64,000 nt of DNA from Metellina segmentata (taxonomy: Eukaryota; Arthropoda; Arachnida; Araneae; Tetragnathidae), in the NCBI GenBank assembly GCA_947359465.1, contig OX375872.1, positions 17,282,018 to 17,346,017 of the forward strand. The letters are read 5' to 3'. A program made the position numbers and the translations under genes. The notes under the pieces were generated by a model. It searched no databases. It saw nothing but the letters and a program-made list of their open reading frames with translations, and was not told the origin of the DNA. Numbering within the stretch: position 1 is the first letter of the stretch; every line of letters begins with the position of its first letter. Shown here piece after piece: positions 31,510-42,009 of the stretch.

Positions 31510-32485
31510 TTATCGGCCGAATGGAATGTGGGCGTACTCAGACGTAGGTTTCAGTGGAACTTGGAATGGCCCAAAGTGTCATCTCTAGGCTTTGGAAACG
31601 ATTACAAAATGATGGAAATGTCAGTAGACGTTATAGTACAGGTCTGCCCCGAGTTACAACGCCGGGTATTTAGCAGTAACTGCAAAAAGAAGCAGACGGA
31701 GCATAGTATCTGACCTTTCTCGTCAGCTATCTTCAGCCAAGGGTACGACAGTTTTAAGGCAAACCATTTACAGACGTTTGGGATATGTTGGTTTATATGC
31801 TTGTAGGCCTGTCAGATGTGTTCCGCTCACGGTAACTCTCTGTCGCCAGCGGTTAGCCTGGAGTAGAGAACATGCAATGTGGACATCGTCACAGTGGGCT
31901 TGTGTGATGTTTTCCGACGAGTCCAGGTTTAGCTTGCAGTCTGATTCACGGCGGACGATCATATGGAGAACGCCAGGTACTCGCTACCATCAAGACAACA
32001 TCATTGAACGACACCGTTACGGTGGTGTAGGTTTGCTCGTTTGGGGCAGAATTATACTCGGCTCCAGAATAGATCTACATGTTCAAATTGGAACCACGAG
32101 AGGCCAAATTTATCGGGACATCATTCTAGAACAACATGTACGTATATTTAGGGGAGCCATGGGAGAAGAATTTGTGTGTATGGATGACAACGCCCGTCCT
32201 CACCGTGCAAACATTGTAAACGAATGCCTTGAATCTGACGATATCACTCGAATGGAATGGCCAGCATTCTCACCTGACTTGAATCCGATAGAGCATGTGT
32301 GGGACATGCTTGGCCGACGAGTTGCAGCCCGTCAACCACCTCCAACATGTGTACCGGAACGTCGGAGAGCATATATTGCTGAGTGGAGTGATCTTTCCCA
32401 AGATCAGCTCGATAATTTGATCCTCAGCATGCCTAGGCGTTGTACGGACTGTATTTCATCGTCTGGGAGACACACAATGTATTAA
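31510..32485 (+). pseudogene. Tc1-like transposase, intact catalytic half
   Basis: The N-terminal helix-turn-helix part near 31510-31665 is frameshifted (ELGMAQSVISRLWKR, RYSTGLPRVTTP). From 31778 to 32485 the frame is open for 235 codons. It holds VMFSDESRFSLQSDSRRTII (first Asp), VCMDDNARPHRANIVNECLE (second Asp) and FSPDLNPIEHVWDMLGRRVA (third Asp), i.e. a complete DD34D triad. It ends normally at ...SSSGRHTMY. The VWGG motif reads VWGR. The N-terminal damage should prevent activity. Confidence 0.9.
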
Positions 32486-33404
32486 CCATCATACCAACCA
32501 TGTAATGTTAAGTTTTTGTAAGGTCGATATTTTTTGTAATTGCTCCAGTAAGCAAAAATCGTAGTTTTTATGAATGGTATCATACATGCACCATCTTTTT
32601 TGTTCTTTATCTTTTTTTTAATAAATGGCCTTTATGAATAAGTCACGTTTGTTTTGTTTCTGAACCTTTATTTGCCGGAGCTGGCATTATCCTTAATTTA
32701 TGGACATGAGTGTATAAACATTTTAATTATCAAACTAAATTTACTATTTTTTTCAATTATGAAATTAATATTTATAAAAATTATGAATAGAAACATGGGA
32801 AAATTTTGACACTATGTGATTCAACTGTTACTGAAACATCGGAATTCCGAATTGAAGCTCATTACGTGCATAATTAGTAGCGCAGTGAGACTTTGCAAAA
32901 TTCGATGATTATCGTTATTGGGGATTGTTCACAAAGTGAAAACAGAAATGTCTGCCAACGGATCTTGGGATTCAGTCAGAATGGATTCTGACTTTGTCAT
33001 CATCATAATGGACTCTATAACAAAGCGCCTACAACAGGTCATTGACTGCGACGGCCACTACATGTCTTTATTAATATTTTTAATGTGATTGAATTCCGAA
33101 CATTTATACGCTCTCTCAATGGTTTTTCTCGGTCCATTTTACGCCGCTTTTAATTATTTTTTCATCAAATCCGCCTGAAATTTTATGTAGAATCCAAATT
33201 TGTGATAAAAGGGGGGGGGGGGGATGGGTTCGTATTGAAATTATCGGAGCAAGCACCCAATTTAATATCAAGACGGCCCCTTAGACGAATTTTATGTATT
33301 GATATTTGTTGAAAACATTAATCCCTATCGATTGCTACCTTCCGTTTTGTTCTGTGATGTAAATTGTGCAATTAAGATCGGGTGTGTCGTTTTTTTTGAC
33401 GACA

Positions 33405-33545
33405 ACCTGCCGGTTGCTAATCAGTCGCTCTTCCAACTGGGCTACCCCTGCCTGTTTATCTTTGGGATTTGTTGTTGCATATTTGGTCAAACTGTGCCAA
33501 ACAAGTAAATGGGCATGCACATAAGAGGAAAGATTTACCTGTAAA
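33405..33545 (-). repeat. SINE-B copy with tRNA-like head
   Basis: On the minus strand: CTTTCCTCTTATGTGCATGC, TTGTTTGGCACAGTTTGACC, then GGTAGCCCAGTTGGAAGAGC and GACTGATTAGCAACCGGCAG. It abuts the right arm of the long-inverted-repeat element. Confidence 0.75.
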
Positions 33546-33596
33546 GAAGATGAAATACAACTAAGGAGGAGTAATAGAATCCATGTGTCATTTGGT

Positions 33597-33728
33597 AGGT
33601 AGGTATTTTGATTAACATCGCACTGGAACAACACAACGCGCTATTGGCGACTGTCCGGGATTTACCCCGAAGAGAGAGAGAGATACTAGAACAACAACAC
33701 ATAATTTAGAACCACGGTCAGTTGATGC
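33597..33728 (-). repeat. SINE-A fragment, 3' half
   Basis: GTAGGTAGGTATTTTGATTA, ACATCGCACTGGAACAACAC and ACCACGGTCAGTTGATG, with a short (GA)n in the middle. 5'-truncated, reversed. Confidence 0.75.
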
Positions 33729-33939
33729 TAGCGCAGTGGGAAAATCCTTTTGTACCTCTCTTTTACTGGCACAATCCCTTTGTACCAGTAAAACTTTCCA
33801 TTTATGTAGTATATTGTAAGTTCATTATTTGACGTTGTATGTCTAGTATTATATAACCTTTCCAAACATGATCCTTGTACCATAAAACTCAGCCAGCCAA
33901 AAATTGGTTGAAAGAATAATAGGTAATACTAACGGACCG

Positions 33940-34212
33940 GTGCCGACCAACCAGTCTAGTGGTTAAGGTGTTGGCCTTTGGATCGGAAGGTTCCTGGTTC
34001 GAATCCGGGGTCAGGGCATGGATGTAATTTGTGCTGTCCTTTGTTAGGGGCAATGATGGTCCTCCCAATGGGTCCCCTTCACAAGGGACCATCACTTCCG
34101 GCCTTACAGTGGTCAAGGACAAGTCCTTAATACCCTCTATTGGAAGTAGTCGACCATCACTTCCGGCCTTGTAGTAGCCAAGGATAGAATCCAGCGCCCG
34201 CCATTAGAAAAA
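33940..34212 (+). repeat. SINE-C (tRNA-headed SINE, different body)
   Basis: The head GTGCCGACCAACCAGTCTAG, TGGTTAAGGTGTTGGCCTTT and GGTTCCTGGTTCGAATCCGG has clear A and B boxes. The body has two related GACCATCACTTCCGGCCTT segments and ends in a short A-run. It shares only its head with the chimeric SINE-A copies at 20572 and 22164. A transcribed tRNA is unlikely because no anticodon/acceptor fold closes. Confidence 0.78.
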
Positions 34213-34224
34213 AATGCTAGGTTA

Positions 34225-34362
34225 AGTTATTTTAATTAATGTCGTACTAGAGCAACACAGCAGGCTCAACAGGCTATTGCCGACGGTCCTGGATAAATCC
34301 CCTCAGTAAAAGATCCGAGGACAACACCACGTAATTTTGAACCACGGTCAGATGACGAAAGA
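34225..34362 (-). repeat. SINE-A fragment, 3' half
   Basis: TATTTTAATTAATGTCGTAC, AGGCTATTGCCGACGGTCCT and ACCACGGTCAGATGACGAA, reversed. It has a local duplication of the CAACAGGCT phrase. Confidence 0.78.
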
Positions 34363-34467
34363 ATACTAGGAACTTTTTTGTCGAGAAGATCACAAAAGTA
34401 GTTAGAAATTATTCAGGGAAGACAGTAGATTACAGAATGGACACATACGTGTCAATCCCTCAGAGGA

Positions 34468-34545
34468 TTGACCGTCCAAGTGGTTTCGACGAGATATATC
34501 ATCCATCAGGGTTTGTCAATATTGCTAATAACGAGATGTCATCCA
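34468..34545 (+). mobile_element. TTAA/CCCTCC palindromic MITE, left-end fragment
   Basis: TTGACCGTCCAAGTGGTTTC then GACGAGATATATCATCCATC and TTGCTAATAACGAGAT. Left terminus only, decayed. Confidence 0.55.
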
Positions 34546-34663
34546 AAAATAGCCAACTTTTGTATGATGATAATGTCAAGATCTGGAGAAGAGGAGACAA
34601 CACCCAGCCCTTTTAAAAGTACAATTTCTAGGACTTACAATAGGCAATAATACTTTACATTCG

Positions 34664-35125
34664 AGCCGCGGTAGCTCAATCAGTAGAGCGTCAGGCTCGC
34701 ATCAGAAGGGTTATGGGTTCTGTCCTCGGCGGAGGCTGCAATTCTAATGAGTGCGAGATCGGCGCTTCGACCTGGCTAAAGACCGTCGTGTTCACTAATG
34801 GTGACTGGGGCACGTTAAATAGGTCCTGGTCACAAAGTCCCCCATGTTCCCATACCAAATCAATACCTCTGGGGGTACCTGATCAGGGGGTAATCGGCCT
34901 CTGATTGGGATCTAAATTACGATATGTGTGAGTGAATGGATGTATGAAAGGGACCTTCCTGTAAAACGGATGTGTCATGTATGTCGAGCAAAGTCGGACC
35001 TCCTCCCAATGGGGCTCAATAACATGGAAGGAGCACCCCCTCGCCTCTTGCCGTCTTCGACGGGCCTGGCACTCCTCTGGTCTGCCAGTGTAGGCATGAG
35101 AAACAACAACAACAATTTTACATTC
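34664..35125 (+). repeat. SINE-D (tRNA-headed, AAC-repeat tail)
   Basis: The head is GAGCCGCGGTAGCTCAATCA, GTAGAGCGTCAGGCTCGCAT, then GGTTATGGGTTCTGTCCTCG (degenerate B box). The body has GCAAAGTCGGACCTCCTCCC and ends in (AAC)n at about 35103. A separate family from A-C. Confidence 0.75.
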
Positions 35126-35261
35126 ACCATATTTTGATGAAATCTGAATCAATATAAATTAATATAGTATTATTGTAAAATCCCGGGTTATATGCTACTT
35201 TTCGCTTAATGTAATCCAATGAAACAATATCATTGTACAACCACCTAGTGTGTACTGTAGC

Positions 35262-35625
35262 CTAATTAGCAGAGTAACTGATTAGTAAACAAAGGGAGGG
35301 TTGCGTGTAAGAATTATACAAAAGACCGTCGTGCACATTGGGAGCTGGTGAATGTTAAATCTGTCGTGACGTAATGTTTTCTAATGTTGGCGTGGTGGTT
35401 TACTATCCATCTCCTCTTCCTCCCTTTGTAACACTGCTCCTAAACGGTTCAAAATAACGTCGTGTGAAAGTTTGGAAAGTGGGGTGCCAGCTCAGGTATG
35501 ACCTCGTCATCTGACCGTGGATCAGAATTCTGTGGTGTTGTCCTCGAATCTTTCCCTTCGGGTTTGATCCCGGACCGTCACCTATAGAAGTCTATTGATC
35601 AAGTGCAACGCTGATTAAAACACCA
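35262..35625 (+). repeat. SINE-A copy with internal insertion
   Basis: The head TAGCCTAATTAGCAGAGTAA is diverged, then AAAGACCGTCGTGCACATTG. About 60 bp unlike other copies (TTTACTATCCATCTCCTCTT...) interrupt the body before GTGTGAAAGTTTGGAAAGTG. The 3' end is ACGCTGATTAAAACACCATG. Confidence 0.75.
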
Positions 35626-35629
35626 TGCC

Positions 35630-36515
35630 TACCATGTTAATAATGTTGTGCCGGAAAGCCTTTCATAAATCTAAGAAAGGGTTTTACAATGTACTCATAA
35701 ACAAGTTTGCAGAGAAGAAAATACTTCCACTTAAAATTTCGTGTTTTATTTGTAAGTACATTATTCTCAACCCTTTGAGTATATCTTTGAGTATAAAAAG
35801 AAGAGTATATCTCACTTTTTCGTAAATCCCAAGAAGTGCGATATTTTGAACGATTACCGTATTTTACAAAAATTAAGTAATCCTTTCCATTTTTTAACAG
35901 GAAAATGGAAATAAAATTATTACTGCTCGAACTGTCGGAAAGTTCTTACATCTTTATTGCAGCACATCTATTTCGAAAGCTGCGATAGGATTTGTCCAAG
36001 TATCTGCAAACATCCATATGGGGGGCTTACATCTCAAGATTTATGTCTCGCATCGCACATTACAACCGGAGCTATTTCAAGATTCACGCGTTGTGAATGA
36101 TTTTAATATTCAGTGTTTCGTTCCGAATTTGATACCCGTGGGAATCGGGTACGGCAAACAGCCGAACTAAAAATAAGTTAAATCCAAGTGCTTAAATTTG
36201 GTATCGTGTTTGGTGTCGGCAAAATGATATACCGCACCTCCCTTGCCAGTTTCATGCCAACAAACGTCTTAGAAGCAAAATCAAGTCTATTGTGAATAAC
36301 TCGTTTATTTGAAAAGCGTGAAATATGGCATTAGTTATAGGTTCCCAACGTTTTGTTTTATCAAGACTGCTATAGTTAAATGCACTTCTCTTGATTTTCG
36401 CAGAGAAGCACCATTTGTTATCTGTCGGTTGATTGGGCTTGATGGCGTAAGGTTAAGCTGCAACCTTTAGTACTAAACCTTTTTTCGAGGAAAACATCTC
36501 CCCTTGACTTTAGGG
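35630..36515. other. Intron, nothing recognised
   Basis: AT-rich. No coding or repeat structure could be supported. Confidence 0.4.
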
Positions 36516-36517
36516 GA

Positions 36518-36810
36518 AGCCCGGTTGGAAGAATAGTGGATTCGCAACAGGAGGGTTTCGAGTTCGAATCCAACTAAAGACCGTCGTGTACGAAGGAGCC
36601 TGGTGCACGTAAGTCTGTCATGGCCTCAAACGTCTTTACGTTGGCATGGTGTGAAAGTTTGGAGAGTGGTGTGCCTTGCTCAGGTGTTACCTCGTTCTCT
36701 GACCGTGGTTCAGAATTCTGTGGTGGTATCCTCTGATTATTCCCTACGGGGTTGATCCCGGACCGTCGCCAATAGCCCATTGCGCTGCTACAGTGTGACG
36801 CTAATTAAAA
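36518..36810 (+). repeat. SINE-A copy, full length
   Basis: The most complete standard copy: head GAAGCCCGGTTGGAAGAATA (A-box-like), B box GAGTTCGAATCC, AAAGACCGTCGTGTACGAAG, body, and 3' end GACGCTAATTAAAAACCTAC. About 293 bp. Useful as a reference for the family. Confidence 0.85.
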
Positions 36811-36899
36811 ACCTACCATCCAAAAACAAGACAGACAACGGCGAGTAAGGGACATACATATGCAAGGAAGGTTTTTAGTGACGCAGAAGAGAAATACAA

Positions 36900-37455
36900 C
36901 CAGAGAGGAATCGAACTGCACCACCTATAATTCGCAGGTTGGTTGATTTATTTCTCAGAATATATGGTCGGTTGGGGTTCATGGAGCAAGGACCATTTGA
37001 CCAAACTGCGCCAAACAATGTCAAGTAAATGGACATAAACACGAAGAAAGCTTTACCAACACAGAGAGAAATACGAAGCAGTTTTTAAATATATTTTCTC
37101 AGAATGTGTGATGGATTGAGTTGGGTTTTATCATCAAAGATCATATCTGGGAAAACTGCTTCAAACAACGTCAAGTGAATAGGCATACAGGCAAGAAAAG
37201 CTTGGCTTACAGAGAAATACGCTCAAGGAGGAATTCAACCAGCGCCACCTTCAATTTGCAAGTTGGTTTATTGGATTTTATGGCGCAAAAAGCCACATTT
37301 GGCCAAGCTGTTTCAAAGACGTGAAGTAAACAGATAGACACGCAATTTTTGTGACATAAGAAAGAAATATACCCAGTTAAGAATCGAACCTGCACTGTGA
37401 ACAACCTATAGGTTGCTAGCTCACAGGAAAAACCCACTGAGCCACGACGACCCCA
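36900..37455 (+). repeat. Cluster of three SINE-B copies
   Basis: Three successive units (about 36900-37075, 37080-37245 and 37250-37455) share TGGCGCAAxxxCCA-like starts, AA(A)CTG(C/T)(G/T)(C/T)CAAACA and AGCTTTACC...GAGAAATACG. In the last one the right side, read in reverse, is a tRNA-like head: GTCGTCGTGGCTCAGTGGGT ... GGTTCGATTC. This makes SINE-B a tRNA-derived family with its head on the far side. Confidence 0.72.
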
Positions 37456-37847
37456 TTTGTCATTGTAAGAGTTGAGATAATAATTTTTGTTTGATACTTT
37501 ATGCAATAACACACTTAATATTCGGACGGTTTTCATTATTCATTTAAATACAAATTTAAAATTCGTATTCAAAATGAAAATTTGCGAGTTTATTCAAAGA
37601 AATTATATCAAAAAAGAGTACGCAAGTTTGTAAGGGCAGCCAGTCGTATTGTGAAAGATTGTAAAGAAAGCGTGTCACATGTATTAGTTTCAGGAAGGGG
37701 AAGATATTAGTGAGGTGGTTCGCTGGTTTCTAATGACACAAGGACCAAAGATCTGGCTAAATAGCTCTAATCAAAGTTCTTCGGGGTCCAATAAATGGGC
37801 ATATATACACACGAGAAAAATCTAACTGACACAAATGTAAGTAATGG

Positions 37848-37972
37848 TAAATTTAGTTAACGTCGTACTAGAGCAACACAACGGGCTATTGACGACGGTC
37901 CGGGATCAGTCCCTTTAAGGGAAAGATCCGAGGACAACACCTCGTAATTTTGAACCACGATCAGATGACGAA
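37848..37972 (-). repeat. SINE-A fragment, 3' half
   Basis: TTAGTTAACGTCGTACTAGA, GGGCTATTGACGACGGTCCG and ACCACGATCAGATGACGAA. Flanked by ACAAATGTAAGTAATG / ACAAATGTAAGTAATA (about 37829-37844 and 37973-37988), a clean 15-16-bp target duplication. Confidence 0.85.
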
Positions 37973-37989
37973 CAAATGTAAGTAATACA

Positions 37990-38805
37990 CCCAAGTTATA
38001 TATAGGAATCAAATCTGTGTCACCAACAGCTTTCCATGTAACCATAGAGAAAACATAATAGTAGAGTGAGAAATTGGTAACCTTTTCATGTGCCCATGAT
38101 CTTGTGACGAAAACTAGTAGTAAGTGACCCTTAGACTATTTTTATGTGATGGGAGGTAATAAACTTTCATTATATGATTGGTACACAGCCCAGGTGCAGA
38201 ATTGTATATTCAGTGTTCTCCAACACAACTCCAATCAATTGCAATTTTTCTACAGGCATTTGGTCCAAATTTCAAAAACAGCAGTAAAATTAAAAAAAAA
38301 AAAACGTAAGACATAATTATCAGCTAAATATGTATGACATATTTATAATAAAACATCAAAATTAATTAACTTACTTTATTTAAAACAATGACATACTTTC
38401 AGAATTTGAAATTCTGTCGATAGCTTTTGAAGTTAAATATTTTGTCATTGACATAGAAGATGTGTTATTTATAAAGTGTTTGTGGTAATTTGGGAAGTGC
38501 AGGGAGGTTGTTCCGTAGCTAGAAAAAAAAAAGGTGTGACAAGGAGCGTGCTTTGCACTACAGAATATCATAACTTATGATTTAAAAAATCGGCCAACAT
38601 TCGGTTAAAATTAAGGAAAAATTGTTCTGCGACGTACGTCACAGTTTTAAGCACTTACTGCTCTTGGGGTAAACGAGACGGGAGAAGACAACTATCCATT
38701 GATTCACCATATGATTGGTGCGCGCGATATAGTAGTAGACTGTCGATTTCACCATTTCCGTCGACGCCTTATAGAAATGCGCATTCACACACCTATCCTG
38801 TCATA
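37990..38805. other. Intron, nothing recognised
   Basis: AT-rich stretch with homopolymer runs; no supported coding or repeat feature. Confidence 0.4.
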
Positions 38806-38809
38806 GGAG

Positions 38810-38837
38810 GTTTTATCGCCAAAAGAGGCGATAAAAC
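38810..38837. repeat. Perfect 11-bp stem-loop
   Basis: GTTTTATCGCC and GGCGATAAAAC are exact inverted copies around a 6-base AAAAGA loop. This long perfect hairpin lies 31 bp before the palindrome at 38869-38886. Confidence 0.8.
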
Positions 38838-38868
38838 GGTAATTCGTCGAATCAAATGAATTTTTCAG

Positions 38869-38886
38869 AGCAGTCACGTGACTGCT
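38869..38886. repeat. 18-bp perfect palindrome with E-box core
   Basis: AGCAGTCACGTGACTGCT reads the same on both strands and centres on CACGTG, the site of bHLH-leucine-zipper factors. Function in an intron is speculative. Confidence 0.7.
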
Positions 38887-38989
38887 AGTCGACTTGTTTT
38901 GGTCACATTATTTGAAACTCTTCTCATTAGCAATGCTCAGTCTACTTATATTTCACTTGTCTATGAATGCATCAAACGTCGTGCCACTA

Positions 38990-39095
38990 ACGGTGTCACG
39001 GGGTCCGTTAGGGAGGAAAGTTGGCTGGATCAAGTTTTATGGCATAAAGCCATATTCGGCCAGGCCGTGCCAAACACAAAACAGACAACGCAGTG
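38990..39095 (+). repeat. SINE-B fragment
   Basis: GGATCAAGTTTTATGGCATA, AGCCATATTCGGCCAGGCCG and TGCCAAACACAAAACAGACA match the SINE-B body. Confidence 0.65.
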
Positions 39096-39099
39096 TTAG

Positions 39100-39235
39100 A
39101 GGTAGGTAGTTGAATGTATATCCCACTAGAGTAGTAATACGGGGTAGTAGCTACGGGATCCGGGAAGTATGTCGAAGAGAAAGAGCCAAGGACTACACCA
39201 CGTAATTTTGAACCTCGGTCAGATGACGACGCGCC
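39100..39235 (-). repeat. SINE-A fragment, diverged
   Basis: GGTAGGTAGTTGAATGTATA and ACTACACCACGTAATTTTGA, CCTCGGTCAGATGACGA delimit an old reversed 3' half. Confidence 0.6.
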
Positions 39236-39404
39236 ATGTTGGAGAAAAGAACTGATAACGCTATGTTATTTAAAAGGATAATTATTTATTATATACCATA
39301 TTAAGTTTTTATTAATAAATGTGTTCAATTATAATTAGTGACGTTTGGGACTATAATTAGTGTGTAATTCTAATTATTGATTATATATAAAACAGATTTT
39401 TAGT

Positions 39405-39770
39405 CATTGAACTCCCGATTCTAATGAAACAGAATTTGAGACTTTAAATTTCCGATTCTAAAGAAATAGATTTTGAAACACCGAACCTCCAATCATAAAA
39501 GAACAGATTTTGAGAGATTGAAACTCCAATCATAAATAAATAGATTTTGAGACACCGAGCTCCCGATTCAAAAGAAACCGATTTCGAGATATTAAATCCA
39601 AGCGTAAAAATTAAGATTTTGAGACATTGGACCCTCAATCGTAAATAAAAACAAATTTAGAGTAACTGAACTCCCGATTCTAATAAAACAGAATTCGAGA
39701 CATTGAACCCACAATCGTAAAGAAACAGATTTTGAGATATTGAATTTTTAATTCTACTAAAAATTCAAGT
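39405..39770. repeat. ~36-bp minisatellite, about 10 units
   Basis: Units of the form GAACTCCCGATTCTAA followed by (G/A)AAACAGATTTTGAGACATT repeat from 39405 to 39770. Unit length varies from 33 to 38 bp. Confidence 0.85.
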
Positions 39771-39843
39771 AGTTCTGTGAACAAAAAACTCACCGGAAAC
39801 AAGCAAATAAAGCGACATAGACGAATGCGCGACAAGTAGAAAT

Positions 39844-42006
39844 TAGGGTGATCCAAAAAAAATCTTAATTATTTTTTTATTGGTCCTAACCTACTATTTT
39901 GTTCTATCTATGTAAAAAATAATTACTGTGAAGTTTGAGGTCATAATTTTACTATTTAAGGGTAGATCCACACCCTTACATTTCTGTGTTTTTCTATTTT
40001 ATGCAATAGATGTAGAAAGAAACAACACTCCAGCTAGGAAAAACATACAATTTTAGTTTGTTGAAATTTCTAGCATTTTATGAGTTAAAAATAATACCAT
40101 TGATATTTAATCAGCAATGGGTGTGCTATCTGCTTGTACCAGCGCCTGCTAAACTCTGCTTTTTGCAATCGAGATAAACTCGTCGGTGTTCTTTGATAAC
40201 TTGAAACAAGAATTGTAGTTGATATTCACTATGTGTTATTTTCCCATTAAACTCTTTTATGAGGGCTATACCCCTTTCAGCATGATCATTAACAACGAAT
40301 TCCTTCAATACTTTTTAGTACTTTGTAATAATCCTCCTGAAGCTCCCAGATTTGTGGATCTACGTGAAGGAACGTATTGAGTAAACTCGTTCTTTTAAAT
40401 AACAAAGCTCTCAAATTTCATGTCAATAAAAATTTTGAGCTTAATGCCAGCAGGTTTTGCAGGATTATTTTTTCGATTTACTTCTTTCATAGCCTTTATC
40501 ATTTGCCTTTTATTGCAATGAGGCACTTGATTGTCAAAAACAGCTAAGGCCACAAGATCCTATGATAAATATCAAAGGTAATTGGCTAGTTTTTCTGATG
40601 CAACTTTGCTTATTTTTTCATCAATCTTTTTATACTGCAATAAAGATTTCATTAAATTAAAATCATTGTATGGTGCATTTTGAGGTAAAGAAGCTGTCAT
40701 CCAAGTTTTTAAATACACATGTATAGTAAATATACATATATTTTACAATCCTTTTTCTTCTGTTAGGTGATGATAAACTAGAAACAAAACTTCCATATTT
40801 TAAGACAGTACAATATTTTTGACATCCATCAAGCGTGGTGTATAGCCCCAGGTGCCATAAATCGGATTCTACGAGAAGGGGTTAAACCAAGAAATATTAA
40901 AATCAGTTCAAGAAATTCTCGATAGTCATCTCTTGAGTGGGAATAGGTGCAGTAATTTTTCAGCAAATTTAATTCTATCATCCTTTATATCAGCCACTTG
41001 GGCCAAAATGTCTTTATTATTTATTCCTGTCTTATACTTATTCTTATCAATAAACTCCCAGTTGGCCTGGAATCTTTTGAAAGAGAAGTACATCTGGTGC
41101 GGAAGATAATCCCATTGTAGCTTCACGGTAGGGGGTCCCTCTGACCACAGCTTTCATAATGGTCCATGAATTTATGACCGGATGGGGGTATCCCATTCTC
41201 TTTGGGCTATAGCGGCTTCGGAAGAACGTGTGGGGTCTTCTCTTGAGGAAAAGGAGAATCGTAAAAAGCAGGAACGTGAGCGGACGGAGGACTACTCTGC
41301 TCCGATTGAAGCCGCGGGACTGAAACCCTATTTGTGTACAATATCTATTAGCCTCGAAATAGTTTTAATTTATATGTATATCTTCTATAATTAATTAAAT
41401 GTGCTGTAATTTTAAATGTCGTTTTAATTACCTTCAAGCCACTCGCCACCTAAACTATACCCACGAAGTTACACCATGCATTTATTAAAAACTGCACCAA
41501 TAATCAATTCCATGATGTAGTGGTGTCTTGTTTATTTTTTGTTCCAGTAAGACACAGGTGACATTGCTTTGGCCAGTATTCACACTCATTGTGTCAAAAC
41601 ACATATCTGACACTTTGTCAGCTAAGCCCCAGTCCTGCAAAGCTGCATAAACTGCAACAGCTTGATTTTCTACGGTTCCTGATGCAAGTTTGGCCACTGT
41701 AAGTAATTGATAGACGCTTTTTCCAGATACTATGACAGGAAGTCTATCGACTTTTTCTTTCCCAGTTAAGTTTTTTAACAGTTTACCACCCCAGTGAACT
41801 GTTAATTTAGCATTCTGTTCCTGGAATTCAGTTTTTGACAACATACTCACTATTGAAGAATGATGCAAACTTGATCTGCATTGAGCTACCTCATAATATT
41901 ATTGAAAAGTTTTCAAATTTTGTCTGATTTATTTTTTAATACATTGGAACAAAATAGAAGTGTGGGACCTAAAATATTTTCACCTTCGAAATTTTGGACC
42001 ACCCTA
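39844..42006 (-). mobile_element. hAT-like DNA transposon, decayed
   Basis: TAGGGTGATCCAAAA at the left and, complemented, TAGGGTGGTCCAAAA at the right bound 2,163 bp. The flanking octamers GTAGAAAT and TTAGAGAT match at six of eight positions, compatible with an old 8-bp hAT duplication. A degraded transposase-like gene lies on the minus strand. Superfamily assignment rests on ends and target only. Confidence 0.6.
40130..41868 (-). pseudogene. Transposon-encoded protein, decayed, unnamed arthropod family
   Basis: The 41868-41485 frame reads AKLTVHWGGKLLKNLTGKEK, RLPVIVSGKSVYQLLTVAKL and LADKVSDMCFDTMSVNTGQS then VTCVLLEQKINK. This resembles an arthropod transposon-protein family with the pattern LPVxVSGxGVxQLL...SFDTTxSNTG. 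Asp in FDTMSVNTG may be catalytic. Downstream, 41126-40926 gives YLPHQMYFSFKRFQANWEFI, and further traces (MAPGAIHHARWMSKILYCLK) occur out of frame before the left TIR. Many stops. Confidence 0.6.
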
Positions 42007-42009
42007 TTA

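Larger units (their letters stand above)
29882..32712 (+). mobile_element. Tc1-like transposon, itself interrupted by hAT
   Basis: CACTCATGTCCATAAATTAA and its exact complement at the right are flanked by TA (29880-29881, 32713-32714). Length is 2,831 bp, or 1,497 bp once the hAT insertion (1,326 bp plus its 8-bp duplication) is removed, a normal Tc1 size. The TIRs match over about 26 bp without mismatch, so it is relatively young. It carries the best-preserved Tc1 transposase of the window. Confidence 0.93.
29461..33404. mobile_element. Long-inverted-repeat element, interrupted by Tc1
   Basis: The arms 29461-29679 and 33174-33404 are inverted copies over about 220 bp. Shared strings include TTGGGTGCTTGCTCCGATAA, GGAAGGTAGCAATCGATAGG and AATTGCACAATTTACATCAC. 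The outer ends read CAGCCGTCAAAAACGAC and its complement-like form. Between the arms, after removing the Tc1 element, only about 660 bp of non-coding AT-rich DNA remain. Thus it resembles a foldback-type or long-TIR MITE. A G-tract of 14 bases interrupts the right arm. Confidence 0.75.

Noticed and set aside
33940..34020. tRNA gene candidates at SINE heads (33940, 34664, 63424, 22463, 4192)
   Set aside because: A and B boxes are visible, but acceptor and anticodon stems do not close and each head continues into a repeated SINE body. These are tRNA-derived SINE promoters.
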